From JBQSUQ01 sp052384575 (GTDB lineage Bacteria > Pseudomonadota > Gammaproteobacteria > Enterobacterales > Pasteurellaceae): DNA of 64,000 bases. Below the pieces are notes generated by a model. It had not been told where the DNA came from and did not search any database. It worked only from the letters and a program-made list of their open reading frames with translations. The translations under genes were made by a program, and so were the position numbers. Below are positions 33,509 to 42,375 of the stretch, piece after piece. The DNA is taken from the NCBI GenBank assembly GCA_052384575.1, contig JBQSUQ010000011.1, one strand, 5' to 3'. Every line of letters starts with the position of its first letter. Position 1 is the stretch's first letter.

Positions 33509-34795
33509 TTATTTAGCCTCATTATCAAATAGTGCACCATCATGAGTTAAATTCGAAATTTCTTCTTCATTTAATATTTTTTCTACAATGGCTTTTGCTT
33601 GTTCATAGCGTTCATCGTAACTCGGCGATTCAATTTCAATGTAAGGCACATGGTATTTATCTAATAATTTTTTAAGTAATTGTTGGAATCGTTGACGCTG
33701 TTTATGATCCCCTAGACTGCGTAAGCCATCATCCACCCATTTCGTATTGTTATTTAATAAAATCGTCACATCAAATGGATATTCTTTGATCATTGAATCC
33801 AAGAACGGATGGGCTTTCCCTTCATATTGAATACAAAAGGCTTGAGTAGTAATGAAGTCCGTATCAATAAACGCCACTTTATGTGCGTGTCTTAGTGCAT
33901 AATCAATATAATGTTGATGGCCTAGCGCCATTTGTGGATAGTCAGAATATTGCATTGCCTGTTCATCGCCACCTAGTTTCTCAAAAACAAATTCACGACC
34001 ATATTCCCAAGCAGAAGTGGTATTGAATACGGCAGCGAGTTTGTTTACTAGCACCGTTTTACCACTACTTTCACCGCCTAAAATTGCAATGGTTTTAGCA
34101 AAGAATGGACGGACTTCTTTTGGAATAAATTTCCAATAATGGAATGGATTGTTGCGAATTTTTGTGGCTGATACATTAAAGAATTCACGTTTGGGATCCA
34201 CTAACACAACATCAAGTTGAAGATATTGTTCATAAGGTGCTTTGTCTTGAATTTCACTGCTGAAAACGACCGTTGGATTCACATTTTTTTCTTTAAATAA
34301 TGTTTTTACTGCCTCAGACCAGCTTGCCCAGCCGTTAGGATAGCTTGGAATACCGTCTTCGACTAAATGATGAATAAATATTTGATTTTTATGATATTTA
34401 AAAATTTGTTGCATCCAACGTAGACGATCTTGCACCGTTGGCATTTTTTTCATTTTGCTATCATAAAAAAGTTTGAGATCTCGTTCTGTGTCACTACAAA
34501 CGATGACGTGCAATTCATCTACTTTACTAAAAGCTTCAAAGATCATATTAATATGACCAGTATGCACAGGATAAAATTTACCAAAAATCACGCCGACTTG
34601 CTTATTATCGTGCGTATCCGTAATTTGTAATGCATTATGTAATGCGCGTAGTTTTACTGCACTTGGATTTTTGATTTTACCGCTCACTAATTGGTTGAAA
34701 TAAGCTCGGGTAATATTTGCACTTTCGCACACTTCATTTACTTTTAATTTCAACTGCTTACGTTTCTGTTGTAAGTAAGAAAATTCACTGGTCAT
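33509..34795 (-). CDS. nadR: NadR: NMN adenylyltransferase / ribosylnicotinamide kinase with HTH domain
   Basis: Key enzyme for NAD salvage from nicotinamide riboside, the V-factor route on which many Haemophilus depend. Of 428 residues, about 1-60 form an HTH-like domain. About 66-225 form the NMN adenylyltransferase (GKFYPVHTGH at 72-81, SATKIRNNP near 209). From about 233 on lies the ribosylnicotinamide kinase with P-loop GGESSGKT at 240-247. All active-site motifs are intact. In Haemophilus the HTH part is reported as not needed for catalysis; regulatory function here is unknown. Confidence 0.96.
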   Translation of the reverse strand: MTSEFSYLQQKRKQLKLKVNEVCESANITRAYFNQLVSGKIKNPSAVKLRALHNALQITDTHDNKQVGVIFGKFYPVHTGHINMIFEAFSKVDELHVIVCSDTERDLKLFYDSKMKKMPTVQDRLRWMQQIFKYHKNQIFIHHLVEDGIPSYPNGWASWSEAVKTLFKEKNVNPTVVFSSEIQDKAPYEQYLQLDVVLVDPKREFFNVSATKIRNNPFHYWKFIPKEVRPFFAKTIAILGGESSGKTVLVNKLAAVFNTTSAWEYGREFVFEKLGGDEQAMQYSDYPQMALGHQHYIDYALRHAHKVAFIDTDFITTQAFCIQYEGKAHPFLDSMIKEYPFDVTILLNNNTKWVDDGLRSLGDHKQRQRFQQLLKKLLDKYHVPYIEIESPSYDERYEQAKAIVEKILNEEEISNLTHDGALFDNEAK

Positions 34796-34954
34796 ATAAA
34801 ATTACCTCAAAATACACCGCGCTTTTATGTGGCATAAATGGAAAGTGCGGTGCGAATTCGCCTTGTTTTGTCTATTGTATGTAATCTGGCACAGAAAGAA
34901 AAACCTTTTTTCACTGCATAGCAATTCAATATGACAAGTGCTATACTAAGAGCA

Positions 34955-35103
34955 CATTCTCAGGGCAGGGTGAAATTCCCTACTGGCGGTAAAGCCCGCG
35001 AGCGTTCATGTAAATGAAGTCAGCAGATTTGGTGAAATTCCAAAGCCAACAGTATAGTCTGGATGGAAGAGAATAAGCAGGTTCAATGGAACTTGTTTTT
35101 GTC
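34955..35103 (+). promoter_or_regulatory. FMN riboswitch with intrinsic terminator upstream of ribB
   Basis: The RFN element is recognisable from TCTCAGGGCAGGGTGAAATT (34958-34977) through CCCTACTGGCGGTAAAGCCC to GTATAGTCTGGATGGAAGAG (35052-35071). It is followed by CAGGTTC/GAACTTG (35079-35096, one wobble) and TTTTTG, an intrinsic terminator. GCCCTGA (35113-35119) can pair with TCAGGGC (34960-34966) as the competing partner. FMN would end transcription early. The rest of the 364-bp gap holds an uptake-signal pair near 34816-34851, one arm imperfect. Confidence 0.95.
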
Positions 35104-35159
35104 ATTTCTAACGCCCTGATTCTGGTATCTTATTGTTTCAAATCGATTAGGAATTTACT

Positions 35160-35804
35160 ATGAATCAGTCATTATTATCTCCCTTTGGCACGCCAGAACA
35201 GCGTGTTGTGAAAGCGATTGAAGCTTTCAAACAAGGCAAAGGCGTACTTGTTTTAGACGATGAAAATCGTGAAAATGAAGGCGACCTTATTTTCCCTGCT
35301 CAAACCATTACCGCACAACAAATGGCAAGCTTAATTCGCTATGGTAGCGGTATTGTTTGCTTGTGTTTAAGTGAAAGCTTATGTGATCAACTTGATTTAC
35401 CGCCGATGGTTGAAAATAACAATAGCGTCAACAAAACAGCTTTTACAGTGACTATTGAAGCGGCAGAAGGCGTGAGTACTGGGGTTTCTGCAGCAGATCG
35501 TGTAACGACTATTAAGGCTGCTGTGGCAGATGGTGCGAAGCCTTCAGATTTACATCGTCCTGGGCATATTTTCCCATTACGTGCAGTGAATGGTGGTGTA
35601 TTAAAACGTCAGGGGCATACTGAAGCTTCTGTGGATTTAGCACGTCTTGCGGGCTACAAAGAAGCTGGTGTGATTTGTGAAATTACCAATGATGATGGCA
35701 CCATGGCCCGAGCACCTGAATTAGTGGAATTTGCGAAAAAATTTGATTATGTCATTTTAACGATTGAAGATTTAATTGAATATCGTCTTAAACACAATTG
35801 TTAA
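35160..35804 (+). CDS. ribB: 3,4-dihydroxy-2-butanone 4-phosphate synthase
   Basis: Converts ribulose 5-phosphate to the four-carbon precursor of riboflavin. The 214-residue stand-alone RibB has the acidic metal-binding loop DDENRENEGDLIFPA near 37-51, RHGSGI-like RYGSGIVCL, and the RPGHIFPLRA and RQGHTEASVDLA segments. No fused GTP cyclohydrolase II domain is present. Control is by the FMN riboswitch just upstream. A terminator follows. Confidence 0.97.
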   Translation: MNQSLLSPFGTPEQRVVKAIEAFKQGKGVLVLDDENRENEGDLIFPAQTITAQQMASLIRYGSGIVCLCLSESLCDQLDLPPMVENNNSVNKTAFTVTIEAAEGVSTGVSAADRVTTIKAAVADGAKPSDLHRPGHIFPLRAVNGGVLKRQGHTEASVDLARLAGYKEAGVICEITNDDGTMARAPELVEFAKKFDYVILTIEDLIEYRLKHNC

Positions 35805-35826
35805 TGAGAACACTTTTTTGTGATAG

Positions 35827-35858
35827 ATCCTTTCCATTTGGGAAGGATTTATCATTTT
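35827..35858 (+). terminator. Intrinsic terminator after ribB
   Basis: ATCCTTTCC (35827-35835), loop ATTT, GGGAAGGAT (35840-35848) form a 9-bp stem with one G-T wobble, then a T-rich tail. Confidence 0.8.
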
Positions 35859-35909
35859 ATCCCTCAAATTATGCTATAATTTGTCCTTTTAATTTTCTTG
35901 AAATAGAAC

Positions 35910-36461
35910 GTGGATATTTTAACGCTAAGCCAACAATTAAAAGCCAATCAAGTAGTTGCCTATCCGACAGAAGCGGTTTTCGGATTGGGTTGTAATCCTT
36001 TTAGTCAAAGTGCGGTGGAAAAATTATTAGTTTTGAAGCAACGCCCTATTGAAAAAGGACTGATCCTTGTATCGCCTGATGTGCGTTTTTTTCTCCCTTT
36101 TATTGATGAAACTCGTATTAACGCAGCACAATGGCAATGTTTAACGCAAACCTACGATCATCCAATTACCTGGGTTGTGCCAGCAAAAGAAAATGTGCCA
36201 ACGTTTTTAACAGGTGATTTTGATAGCATTGCGGTGCGTATTTGTCGTCATCCCGCTGTAGCTCAATTATGTGAAGCTTGTGAATTTGCACTTACATCCA
36301 CTAGTGCGAACCTATCAGGATTGTCTCCTTGTCGTACAGCTGAAGAGGTGAGAGTTCAATTTGGTGCCGATTTTCCAGTGTTGGATATGCCTGTTGGTGA
36401 TGCAAAAAATCCATCAGAAATTCGAGATTTGTTAACTAATCAATTATTTAGGCAAGGATAA
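35910..36461 (+). CDS. tsaC: Threonylcarbamoyl-AMP synthase (TsaC/YrdC)
   Basis: Makes threonylcarbamoyl-AMP for the universal t6A37 modification of ANN-decoding tRNAs. It has 183 residues with a GTG start at 35910, since no suitable ATG precedes the conserved VAYPTEAVFGLGCNP segment. The KQRPIEKGLILV and SANLSG motifs are intact. It lies 3 bp before aroE; tsaC-aroE is the order in E. coli also. An uptake signal lies within at 36008-36016. Confidence 0.94.
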   Translation: MDILTLSQQLKANQVVAYPTEAVFGLGCNPFSQSAVEKLLVLKQRPIEKGLILVSPDVRFFLPFIDETRINAAQWQCLTQTYDHPITWVVPAKENVPTFLTGDFDSIAVRICRHPAVAQLCEACEFALTSTSANLSGLSPCRTAEEVRVQFGADFPVLDMPVGDAKNPSEIRDLLTNQLFRQG

Positions 36462-36464
36462 GCT

Positions 36465-37277
36465 ATGGATAAATACGCAGTTTGGGGAAATCCAATTGCA
36501 CAAAGTAAATCGCCTCAAATTCATCGTTTGTTTGCTCAGCAAACGCAGCAATCCATGGAATATGTGGCTATGTTGGGCGATTTGACGCAGTTTGAACAAC
36601 AGTTGAGCCAATTTTTTGCGCAGGGTGCGAAAGGTTGTAATATTACAGCCCCTTTTAAAGAAAGAGCATTTGCGCTAGCTGATGAACATAGTGAGCAAGC
36701 GCTTATGGCAGAAGCTTGCAACACCTTAAAACGATTAGATAACGGTAAACTCTATGCAGATAATACCGATGGCGTAGGCTTGGTTACCGATTTAACGAGA
36801 TTAGGTTGGTTGAAACCTAATAATAAAATCTTAATTTTAGGCGCGGGTGGTGCGACAAAAGGTGTTTTACTGCCTTTATTACAAGCGCAGCAAAACATCC
36901 TCATTTCTAACCGCACTTTAGCCAAGGCACAAGGGTTAGCAGATAAATTCGCGGCTTATGGCAATATTCAAGCTGTCGAATTAAGCCAAATTCCAATGCA
37001 GCATTTTGATCTCGTGATCAACGCTACTTCATTAGGTTTACAAGGCGCAACTGTCGATATTCAACCTGAACTGTTGCGTCATGCGGGCGCGGTTTATGAT
37101 ATGCAATACGCCAAAGATACCGATACGCCTTTTATTGCTTGGGCGAAATCTTTAGGGGTAAAAACAATGAGTGATGGTTTTGGTATGCTCGTGGGGCAAG
37201 CGGCTCATTCCTTTAAATTATGGCGTGGTGTGATGCCAGAAGTGGATTATTTAATAAAAAGTGCGGTAATAAAATGA
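36465..37277 (+). CDS. aroE: Shikimate dehydrogenase
   Basis: NADPH-dependent reduction of 3-dehydroshikimate in aromatic amino acid synthesis. It has 270 residues. The shikimate site is GNPIAQSKSPQIH and NITAPFKERA (catalytic Lys66 region), the Rossmann loop is GAGGATKGVL, and DNTDGVGL is present. Uptake signals occur at 36910-36918 and at the 3' end (37259-37267). The stop overlaps the next start (ATGA). Confidence 0.97.
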   Translation: MDKYAVWGNPIAQSKSPQIHRLFAQQTQQSMEYVAMLGDLTQFEQQLSQFFAQGAKGCNITAPFKERAFALADEHSEQALMAEACNTLKRLDNGKLYADNTDGVGLVTDLTRLGWLKPNNKILILGAGGATKGVLLPLLQAQQNILISNRTLAKAQGLADKFAAYGNIQAVELSQIPMQHFDLVINATSLGLQGATVDIQPELLRHAGAVYDMQYAKDTDTPFIAWAKSLGVKTMSDGFGMLVGQAAHSFKLWRGVMPEVDYLIKSAVIK

Positions 37278-37999
37278 TAAATTTTCAAACATTAGTTGAT
37301 TCGGCAATTCATTCTTCTCATTTTCTTATTCTTGCGAAGATCTGCGTTGCTATGTGCCTTGGTGGCATTATTGGTTTAGAACGGGAGCTAAAGCGTAAAC
37401 CTGTTGGGGTAAAAACCTGCGTTATTATTGCGATTACCACCTGTATTCTTACCATTGTATCTATTCAATCAGCAGAATATTATGCAGAAGTGTCGGAGAA
37501 TATTCGTACGGACCCAATGCGTTTAGCTGCACAGGTTATCAGCGGTATTGGTTTCTTGGGCGCTGGTGTGATTCTACGTAAAAGTAATGATGCTATTTCT
37601 GGTTTAACAACTGCGGCAATTATTTGGTCTGCCGCAGGGATTGGTATTGCTTCTGGCGCAGGTTTCTTCTTTGATGCCATTATTGCGACTATGATGATCT
37701 TTGTAGCGATCCGTTTGAGCCCGATTGTGCAACGCTATGTTCAGCGTCGTCGCCCAAAAGAAAATATCAAAGCAACGATGAATATTCATTTGAATGATGT
37801 GCAAGGCATTAGTCAAGTACAGACGTTATTTGAACAATTTGATAGTGATATTTTAAATACCAATATTAAAGATTTGTCACAAGGCGAAATCAAGCTTATT
37901 TTGCGGGTGGAGTTAGCGAATCAAGATGTGTTGCAGCAGCTCTATACGCATATTAGAGCGTTGCCAGAAGTTTTAGCAGTGGATTTAGAAAGTAAATAA
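37274..37999 (+). CDS. MgtC/SapB-family membrane protein
   Basis: Inner-membrane protein of the MgtC family. I start at the ATG overlapping the aroE stop, giving 241 residues; the upstream frame extension lies within aroE. The N-terminal four or five helices carry the signature GGIIGLERELKRKPVGVKT and GIGFLGAGVIL. The C-terminal about 90 residues form a soluble ACT-like domain. MgtC proteins act in growth at low magnesium and inhibit F-ATPase in some pathogens; here the role is unknown. Confidence 0.88.
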   Translation: MINFQTLVDSAIHSSHFLILAKICVAMCLGGIIGLERELKRKPVGVKTCVIIAITTCILTIVSIQSAEYYAEVSENIRTDPMRLAAQVISGIGFLGAGVILRKSNDAISGLTTAAIIWSAAGIGIASGAGFFFDAIIATMMIFVAIRLSPIVQRYVQRRRPKENIKATMNIHLNDVQGISQVQTLFEQFDSDILNTNIKDLSQGEIKLILRVELANQDVLQQLYTHIRALPEVLAVDLESK

Positions 38000-38075
38000 A
38001 GTGCGGTGATTTCTTTTGTAGATTTTGCGTAACTCATTTACAATGTCGATATCTTGAACTCAATCAGGAAATATT

Positions 38076-38822
38076 ATGAAAAAAATTCTTTTTAGCACCG
38101 CACTTTTAAGTACCGTTGTGCTTACAGGTTGCAGTAGCACACTTGACCCAGTAACTGGGGAACGAAATGATCCCTTACAAAGTTTCAACCGTACCATGTG
38201 GGATTTCAACTACAAAGTGTTAGACCCTTATGTGTTAAAACCATTAGCAAAAGGCTGGGATGCTTTACCAACGCCATTAACTAAAGGTTTATCAAATGTG
38301 GCGAATAACTTAGATGAGCCAGTCAGTATGATTAACCGCTTACTAGAGGGCGAGGGTAAAAAAGCGATGACGCATTTTAATCGCTTCTTTATTAACTCGA
38401 CCTTTGGTTTAGGCGGATTAATTGATTTAGCAAGCCATAGCGAACCGCTTAAAGTGGATTATCCACGTACATTTGGTGAAACCTTGGGGAGTTATGGCGT
38501 AGATCCAGGTGCTTATATCGTATTGCCGGTTTATAATGCCACCACACCAAGAGAAATCACAGGGGCGGTTGTTGACACTGCTTACACCTATCCATTCTGG
38601 AATTGGGTGGGTGGCCCTTGGTCTTTAGTGAAAATGGGCGTACAAAAAGTGGATCAGCGTGCGAAAGCAATGGATAAGGAAGCTTTTTTGGAGCAATCAC
38701 ATGATCCATATATTACGTTCCGCGAAGCCTATTACCAGCATCTTGAATTCCGTACCAAAGATGGTAATGTGCAGCCGAAAGAAACTGGACTTTCAGCAGA
38801 TGATTTAAAAAGTATTGATTAA
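38076..38822 (+). CDS. mlaA: Outer-membrane lipoprotein MlaA (VacJ)
   Basis: Removes phospholipids from the outer leaflet of the outer membrane as part of the Mla pathway. The 248-residue lipoprotein has signal MKKILFSTALLSTVVLTGC with lipobox LTGC (Cys19). The VacJ core includes DPLQSFNRTMWDFNYKVLDPYV and FGLGGLIDLAS. An uptake signal (38097-38105) is embedded in the signal peptide as Thr-Ala-Leu. VacJ contributes to serum resistance in H. influenzae. yfbU follows by 11 bp. Confidence 0.95.
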   Translation: MKKILFSTALLSTVVLTGCSSTLDPVTGERNDPLQSFNRTMWDFNYKVLDPYVLKPLAKGWDALPTPLTKGLSNVANNLDEPVSMINRLLEGEGKKAMTHFNRFFINSTFGLGGLIDLASHSEPLKVDYPRTFGETLGSYGVDPGAYIVLPVYNATTPREITGAVVDTAYTYPFWNWVGGPWSLVKMGVQKVDQRAKAMDKEAFLEQSHDPYITFREAYYQHLEFRTKDGNVQPKETGLSADDLKSID

Positions 38823-38833
38823 GGGATAATATT

Positions 38834-39328
38834 ATGGAAATGACATCAACTCAGCGTTTGATTTTAACAAACCAATATAAATTAATGGGGTTATTAGACC
38901 CTGCGAATGCGGCAACATACGCGCGTTTGGAAGCCATTGTCAAAGGTGGATTTGCACTTGAATTAAGAGAACTGGATCGTGAATTTACTGATATCAAAGT
39001 GGAAGAATGTCAAACGATCTTAGATACGTTAGAAATGTATAAAGCTCTTCATGTTTCATACAATAATTTAGCGGATAAATCAGGCGTAACTCCACATCGT
39101 TTACAATTTGTTGGCTATTGTGCGGTGCGTGAGAAGAAATATTTAAGCTATCTGCGTTTTATTACGGGCGTAGAGGGCAAATATCAAGAATTTATGAAAT
39201 GCGAACATGGCTGTGATTCGCAAACACCAATGTGGGATAAATACAGTAAAATGCTTGATGTTTGGCGTGCTTGCCCACATGGTTATCATTTAAGTATGCA
39301 AGAGATCTTGAACATCTTAAACGCATAA
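38834..39328 (+). CDS. YfbU family protein (UPF0304)
   Basis: A 164-residue soluble protein similar throughout to E. coli YfbU: MEMTSTQRLILTNQYKLMGL at the start, RELDREF, and TPMWDKYSKMLDVWRACPHG near the end. The cellular role is not established; E. coli YfbU has been linked only loosely to cell death. It follows mlaA closely and ends at a terminator, so the two form an operon. Confidence 0.88.
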   Translation: MEMTSTQRLILTNQYKLMGLLDPANAATYARLEAIVKGGFALELRELDREFTDIKVEECQTILDTLEMYKALHVSYNNLADKSGVTPHRLQFVGYCAVREKKYLSYLRFITGVEGKYQEFMKCEHGCDSQTPMWDKYSKMLDVWRACPHGYHLSMQEILNILNA

Positions 39329-39346
39329 TAAAACCTTATAAAAATC

Positions 39347-39376
39347 AACCGCACTTTTAAAGTGCGGTTTGTTTTT
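39347..39376 (+). terminator. Intrinsic terminator after mlaA-yfbU
   Basis: AACCGCACTTT (39347-39357) and AAAGTGCGGTT (39359-39369), perfect inverted uptake signals around one T, then TGTTTTT. Confidence 0.88.
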
Positions 39377-39438
39377 CGCCTATTCTAACGGAAATCTGTT
39401 ACACTATGGCACCTGATTAATTTAATGAAATGAGCACT

Positions 39439-39951
39439 ATGAGTTTATTAAATGTTTTAATTTATCCTGACGAGCAATTGCGTACCATTGCTCAACCTGT
39501 TACTGAATTTAACCCAGAATTACAAGATTTTATTGATAATATGTTTGAAACCATGTACGAAAATGAAGGCATTGGTTTAGCCGCCACTCAAGTGAATGTA
39601 CACAAACGTGTTATTACCATGGATATTGAAGGTAACAAAGAAAATCAAATCGTATTGATTAACCCTGAAATTATTGAAAGTTCAGGTGAAACAGGGATTG
39701 AAGAGGGTTGTTTGTCTGTGCCTGGTTTTCGTGGTTTAGTGCCACGTAAAGAAAAAGTAACGGTAAAAGCACTTAATCGTCAGGGCGAAGAATTTACTTT
39801 ATCAGCAGATGGTTTATTGGCAATTTGTATTCAACATGAAATTGATCACTTGAACGGTGTGATGTTTGTTGATTATTTATCGCCATTAAAACGCAACCGT
39901 ATTAAAGAGAAATTAGTGAAATTACAAAAACAAATTGCGCGCAGCAAATAA
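39439..39951 (+). CDS. def: Peptide deformylase
   Basis: Removes the formyl group from nascent N-terminal methionine. I prefer the ATG at 39439 (MSLLNVLIYPD, 170 residues, GAG at a good distance); an in-frame ATG 9 bp upstream is possible. Motif 1 is GIGLAATQ (44-51), motif 2 EGCLS with Cys91, and motif 3 QHEIDHLNG with His133 and His137, the metal ligands. It pairs functionally with fmt 49 bp downstream. Confidence 0.96.
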   Translation: MSLLNVLIYPDEQLRTIAQPVTEFNPELQDFIDNMFETMYENEGIGLAATQVNVHKRVITMDIEGNKENQIVLINPEIIESSGETGIEEGCLSVPGFRGLVPRKEKVTVKALNRQGEEFTLSADGLLAICIQHEIDHLNGVMFVDYLSPLKRNRIKEKLVKLQKQIARSK

Positions 39952-40000
39952 GTTGAGAACAGCTTTCTCTTTTTCTATTTATGATTATCCGTAGCACTTT

Positions 40001-40954
40001 ATGATGAAAAAACTCAATATTATTTTTGCGGGAACGCCTGATTTCGCCGCTCAACATTTACAAGCATTATTGAATTCACAACACAATGTTATTGCTGTTT
40101 ATACCCAGCCTGATAAGCCTGCTGGTCGTGGAAAAAAATTACAAGCCAGTCCAGTAAAACAATTGGCAGAGCAGCATAATATTCCTGTTTATCAACCTAA
40201 ATCCTTACGTAAACCTGAAGCTCAGCAAGAATTAGCAGCATTGCAAGCGGATGTTATGGTTGTGGTGGCTTATGGTTTAATTTTGCCTCAAGCGGTATTA
40301 GATGCACCTCGTTTAGGCTGTTTAAATGTGCATGGCTCAATTTTACCACGTTGGCGTGGGGCAGCACCGATTCAACGTGCAATTTGGGCAGGCGATAAAC
40401 AAACTGGCGTGACCATTATGCAAATGAATGCAGGGTTGGATACGGGCGATATGTTGCATAAAGTCTATTGTGATATTGAAGAGAAAGAAACGTCTGCAAC
40501 GCTATATCATAAGCTTGCGCAGCTTGCACCACCGGCCTTGATTGAGGTGTTGGATCATTTGGATGAAGGCCGTTTTATCCCTGAAGCGCAAGAGGATAGT
40601 CAAAGTAATTACGCAGATAAACTAAGTAAAGAAGAAGCACTATTGGATTGGAATTTGTCCGCAGTTCAATTGGAACGTAATATTCGTGCTTTTAATCCTG
40701 CGCCTATTGCATTTTTGACCTTGTGTGTTGATGGTAACGAAGAACGAGTTAAAGTGTACCAAGCAGATGTATTGCCTCATCAAAATAAACTGCAAGGGAC
40801 AATTTTAGCTTGTGATAAAACAGGATTAAAAATTGCTACAGCGGATGGCGTGCTGAATATTACACAATTACAACCTGCAGGCAAGAAGCCAATGTCTATT
40901 CAAGATTTCCTTAATGGACGTGCAGATTGGTTTATGGTAGGAACCCAGCTATGA
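40001..40954 (+). CDS. fmt: Methionyl-tRNA formyltransferase
   Basis: Formylates initiator Met-tRNA. The 317-residue protein shows the formyl-THF site with HGSILPRWRGAAPIQRAI, Asn/His/Asp catalytic pattern and GVTIMQMNAGLDTGDM. Start may be 40001 or the next ATG codon. def-fmt-rsmB is a widely conserved order. The stop overlaps the rsmB start. Confidence 0.97.
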   Translation: MMKKLNIIFAGTPDFAAQHLQALLNSQHNVIAVYTQPDKPAGRGKKLQASPVKQLAEQHNIPVYQPKSLRKPEAQQELAALQADVMVVVAYGLILPQAVLDAPRLGCLNVHGSILPRWRGAAPIQRAIWAGDKQTGVTIMQMNAGLDTGDMLHKVYCDIEEKETSATLYHKLAQLAPPALIEVLDHLDEGRFIPEAQEDSQSNYADKLSKEEALLDWNLSAVQLERNIRAFNPAPIAFLTLCVDGNEERVKVYQADVLPHQNKLQGTILACDKTGLKIATADGVLNITQLQPAGKKPMSIQDFLNGRADWFMVGTQL

Positions 40955-42315
40955 GAACGGAAAAAACAGCACAAAAAAAGACCGCACTTAAGCATAAGTC
41001 TGAATCCGTACGCGTTGTAGCTGCACAAGTTATTTTACAGGTGTTAGATCAGGGAAAATCGCTATCCAGTTTAATCCCTGAATTTCAGTCTCAAGTCAAA
41101 GCACAGGACCTTCCCTTATTACAAGAAATCTGTTTTGGTGTGTGCCGCGTATTACCAAGGCTTGAATGGATTATTCGTTTGTTAGTTGATAAACCTTTAA
41201 AAGGCAAAACACGAATTGTGCATTGCTTATTATTGGTGGGGTTGTATCAACTTCTTTATACGCGCGTACCTGAACATGCTGCCATTAATGAAGCAGTGAA
41301 TGCGACAAAATCCCTGAAAGTCGAGCAATTTCGGGGCTTAGTCAATGGTGTATTACGTCGCTTTTTACGTGAGCAAGCAGAAATATTGGCAGTGGTGGAT
41401 AAACATTGGCAAACCTATCATCCTGAATGGCTTGTGAATAAATTGAAAAAAGCCTATCCCAATTGGCGTGAGGTCATTGAAGCGAATAATCAGAAACCAC
41501 CAATGTGGTTGCGTGTGAATGTTCGTCATTCCAGCAAAGATGATTACCAACAATTATTAGCACAGCAAGAATTAGTGTCTCATTCAACAGAACATCCTCA
41601 AGCATTGCGCTTAGCAGCGGCAACAGCGGTGCAAAATTTACCTTATTTTGCGCAAGGTTGGAGTTCGGTGCAAGATATCAGTGCACAATGGGCAGCGTTA
41701 CTACTAGAAGCAAAAAATGGTGAATTAATCCTCGATGCTTGTGCGGCACCAGGGGGAAAAACCACGCATATTTTAGAACTTGCACCGCAAGCTAAAGTGG
41801 TTGCGCTAGACATTGAAGAGGGGAGATTAAAGCGCGTCAGTGAAAATCTTGCTCGGTTACAGCAGAAAGCAACGGTTATTTGTGGTGACGCTTCTCAACC
41901 GCAACAATGGCTTCCTCAAGCTGCGGAAGCTATTGTGGGCAAAAAAAGTGCGGTGCAATTTGACAGAATTTTATTAGATGCACCTTGTTCAGCAACAGGC
42001 GTGATTCGCCGTCATCCTGATATTAAATGGTTGCGTCAAGAAAGTGATATTCAGCCTTTAGTGAAATTACAGCGAGAAATTCTTGATGCCCTTTGGGCAA
42101 CATTAAAGCCGAATGGTATTTTGGTTTATGCGACTTGTTCATTGTTACCTGAAGAAAATTGCGAGCAAATCCGCCAATTCTTAGCCGATACACCAAATGC
42201 ACAATTAGAAAGATTATCTTTTGCGCAGGATGAAAGTGCAGTGGGTTTTCAATTTATTCCACAAACAGAAGGTGGTGATGGTTTTTACTACGCCAAATTA
42301 AAGAAATTGGCTTAA
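40951..42315 (+). CDS. rsmB: 16S rRNA m5C967 methyltransferase RsmB
   Basis: SAM-dependent methylation of C967 in 16S rRNA. I start at the ATG overlapping the fmt stop (GTAGGAACC upstream), giving 454 residues. The N-terminal NusB-like RNA-binding domain is followed by the Rossmann MTase: DACAAPGGKTTHILEL, the DAPCSATGVIRRHPDIKW motif and the catalytic ATCSLLPEEN cysteine. Uptake signals occur at 40981 and 41946. A strong terminator follows. Confidence 0.96.
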   Translation: MRTEKTAQKKTALKHKSESVRVVAAQVILQVLDQGKSLSSLIPEFQSQVKAQDLPLLQEICFGVCRVLPRLEWIIRLLVDKPLKGKTRIVHCLLLVGLYQLLYTRVPEHAAINEAVNATKSLKVEQFRGLVNGVLRRFLREQAEILAVVDKHWQTYHPEWLVNKLKKAYPNWREVIEANNQKPPMWLRVNVRHSSKDDYQQLLAQQELVSHSTEHPQALRLAAATAVQNLPYFAQGWSSVQDISAQWAALLLEAKNGELILDACAAPGGKTTHILELAPQAKVVALDIEEGRLKRVSENLARLQQKATVICGDASQPQQWLPQAAEAIVGKKSAVQFDRILLDAPCSATGVIRRHPDIKWLRQESDIQPLVKLQREILDALWATLKPNGILVYATCSLLPEENCEQIRQFLADTPNAQLERLSFAQDESAVGFQFIPQTEGGDGFYYAKLKKLA

Positions 42316-42330
42316 TACCGATAATAAAAA

Positions 42331-42360
42331 ACGCCATGTGGAATACATGGCGTTTTTTTA
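42331..42360. terminator. Terminator between convergent rsmB and mscL
   Basis: ACGCCATGT (42331-42339) and ACATGGCGT (42345-42353), with A tract before and T tract after, so it probably works in both directions. Confidence 0.93.
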
Positions 42361-42375
42361 TGTAATTGAATGGGA

